From NCBI GenBank assembly GCA_012295275.1, contig CM022679.1, positions 15,995,842 to 16,059,841 of the forward strand: DNA of 64,000 bases, given 5' to 3'. Each line of letters opens with the position of its first letter. Within the stretch, counting starts at the first letter, position 1. The position numbers and the translations under genes are program-made. Below are positions 61,918 through 64,000 of this stretch, piece after piece. The DNA comes from Chrysomallon squamiferum. Lineage: Eukaryota; Mollusca; Gastropoda; Neomphalida; Peltospiridae. The notes under the pieces are model-generated. The model searched no databases. It saw only the letters and a program-made list of their open reading frames with translations, and was not told the origin of the DNA.

Positions 61918-62770
61918 CTCGTTAATTTCGTGTAAATGGTAATTGTCTCCCTTAGTTCCAAAATTAGTTTTTTGTTGTATTGTTGTTTTACGGTATACTA
62001 TGTGTACTTATTGTTGATACATAAACCGCTTTAAGCAAAAAAGAACTGTATTCTTTGTTAGTGTGTGATTTTGTTTATTTAAATGATAATGTAATTTGTG
62101 TGGTAAAGAACACATACTGTTGTTTGTCGCATAGTATTTTAAAACACTGTGAGGAATGTCTTGTTATAAAGTTTCTGTTTTGTTATTAAATAAAAAAATG
62201 TTAAGTGAAATAACTTTTGTTTGTCTGCTGTTCGTTTATTTTTCACCTTTTTCATTATTTTTTTATATTTTATTATGTTGTTTGTGTGTGTGTGTGTGTG
62301 TGTATTTGTTGTTGACTTTGTTGTATTTTTTTGTTGTCATTTCCAGATTCCTTGAAAATGTTTACCGCAAATGCAAATTACTTTTCTTTTGTCATTCTAA
62401 ATCATATCAGTTATGAATGAAATGTACACTTGAGCAGAGTGAGGACAATTACAAGCAAACATTAAAATATATTTTTGATTCCTGCCTACAACCCCCAGTT
62501 TATCAAAACCCTTTAACATGTTCTTTCGTGTCTATGGGAAGGTTATATTTCTTGCTGCTAACAGAAACAGATCGGTCTACAGCATGGTAACAACTTTCCT
62601 CACTGATTATCTTGGAACTTTTAGCTAACAAAGTTTAATTAATATTTTAAATATGTTGTTACTTGCTTCTTCCTTTCATTAATTTAGTTTCAGAATATGA
62701 TTAACATTTCTTGTCAAAACACATTTATGATATATATGCTGTGAGATATTCTGAAGATAAATAAAAGGTA

Positions 62771-64000
62771 ACAAATAAATACACAGATTGATAGTTTATT
62801 TAAAACTGAACATATAAAGGAAATTATATTTAATTAGAATATTTATGATCACCTAGGTTACTTCATCTAAATAAAATTAATTTAAGGTCTGAATTAATGA
62901 GCACACCAAAGACAAAGAAATATTTTGATTTTTGTACACAAATACAACCAAATGAAACAAAAATTTCATTCCAAAATATATAAATACTTTTTAAACAGAA
63001 TTTCAAGATTTTGAACAGGTGAAATAAAGTTTGTTGAATGCAGATAAAACAATAAGTAAATGTTAGTTTTATCAGAACGAGAACCTCATTTTATAATTTA
63101 ATCATGGGAACAAACAAAAACACTTCCAATATTATTTTCTCTTTACATCAAACTTTGTTCACAAAGATGCATGGTCTGTAACTTTCTCTTTTCAAAGACA
63201 TTATTTAACGCAGTGATACAAAAAACCATCATGGGACTGAAGTAAGCAAAATAAATAAAAAATAGAGCAACTTTGCTTTGATATACTCAGTCCATTAGGG
63301 CTTTTTGTTCCGTTTCTTTTGACCATTTCTGAAGTCAGTGTTAGCCTCTGTGCACATAACTAACAAAAACAACAAGTAAATATGTTACATGGAATTATAT
63401 GGAATAATACAACATTTGTGTCATTTGTATCACTGACTAAACTTTAAGGAGCTACTGAAATCCAATCAACTGCAGTCTGCTGTTCAACAGTTGTAAATCA
63501 GTGATATCAATAAACTGAATATGTAACACCAGTTTGTAAGTTTACTGATGTTCCCTAAAACAGTAATCTTCAAACAAAGGTCAGGCTTTTAACAATGATT
63601 TCCAGTCAAGTTTAAGAAATGTTTAATCAAGCAGGATATCTATCTTCTAATCACAAAGAAACTTTCAAACAACTGCAAACAACAGGATTGAAAAATTTAT
63701 GAATGCAAACACCATTTTGTCCTTTTCAATTATTTGTTCTGAAATTTTTAAAATAAATATAAATAATAATAATAAAACAGAATAATAATAATTAGCAAAG
63801 GCCAGAAGGAATGTCCACATTACATTAACTACCTGAATCAAACAGTCTCAACATCAAGATTTTTAAAATACAAAACTAAAAAAAAAAAAACAACATATAA
63901 AGCATCTAATCTAACTACTGAAATATAATAAATTCTGAATACAAGAATGATCTTTTAATTATTTATTAACAGAACATACATGTAAAGAAAAAAAAGAAAA
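62771..64000. other. Downstream region, possibly 3' UTR of a minus-strand gene
   Basis: Composition changes here: A-rich on the plus strand, with few long microsatellites. That would fit a T-rich minus-strand 3' UTR and intron around the candidate exon at 63295-63347, but nothing proves it. Confidence 0.25.
63295..63347 (-). CDS. Weak candidate: last coding exon of a convergent minus-strand gene
   Basis: On the minus strand an acceptor-like ttatgtgcacag is followed by a frame reading ANTDFRNGQKKRNKKP and then TAA. The short basic end looks like a protein C-terminus. The 3' side is less repeat-laden than the rest of the window, and a minus-strand AATAAA lies at 62800-62795, about 500 bp on. 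I do not recognise the protein, and no second exon is visible before the window ends. It could be chance. Confidence 0.2.

Larger units (their letters stand above)
60091..62770. other. Intergenic, AT-rich
   Basis: T-rich DNA with (AT)n at 61397-61444 and (TTA)n at 61849-61917. No coding region recognised. It may include alternative longer 3' ends of the cyclase transcript. Confidence 0.55.

Overview
The window is AT-rich, gene-poor animal nuclear DNA. It is full of long microsatellites (CT/GA, CA/GT, ATT, TATG), homopolymers and tandem arrays. The one gene that can be read with confidence has small exons of 72-304 bp (apart from the 672-bp last exon) in introns of 0.2 to more than 29 kb. That architecture, with very long dinucleotide tracts, suggests a lophotrochozoan, most likely a cephalopod such as an octopus. 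The species call is inference from style, not from a diagnostic sequence.

The gene is on the + strand. I assembled 20 exons (29243-59591) by hand from splice sites and reading phase. Together they give 3402 nt, a single frame of 1133 residues plus a stop. The product is a membrane receptor guanylyl cyclase of the natriuretic-peptide-receptor / Gyc76C class. In order it has the distal part of an ANF-receptor ligand-binding domain, one transmembrane helix, a pseudokinase (kinase homology) domain, a coiled-coil linker, a class III guanylyl cyclase domain, and a cytoplasmic tail of about 210 residues. The signal peptide and the first part of the ligand-binding domain are missing. I found no exon for them in 1-29242, so they probably lie upstream of the window.

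Layout: 1-29242 is non-coding and best read as part of a very large 5' intron. It holds a 2.3-kb minisatellite of about 31-32-bp units at 10297-12572. 29243-41551 carries ectodomain exons 1-6. 41758-42940 carries the transmembrane and juxtamembrane exons 7-8. 42941-53230 carries kinase-homology exons 9-14, with a probable 325-bp non-autonomous hAT element in intron 10. 53699-53839 is the linker helix. 55194-59591 is the cyclase domain and tail. 59592 to about 60090 is a likely 3' UTR. 60100-64000 is intergenic, with a weak candidate terminal exon on the minus strand near 63.3 kb.

Three points deserve a second look. Two introns use GC instead of GT donors, and reading through either would give a receptor without a cyclase domain. 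The residue that is normally Cys at the guanine-recognition position is Thr. Long complementary dinucleotide tracts (CT against GA, CA against GT) flank individual exons and could pair in the pre-mRNA. I saw no operon, CRISPR array, phage or other new multi-gene system.
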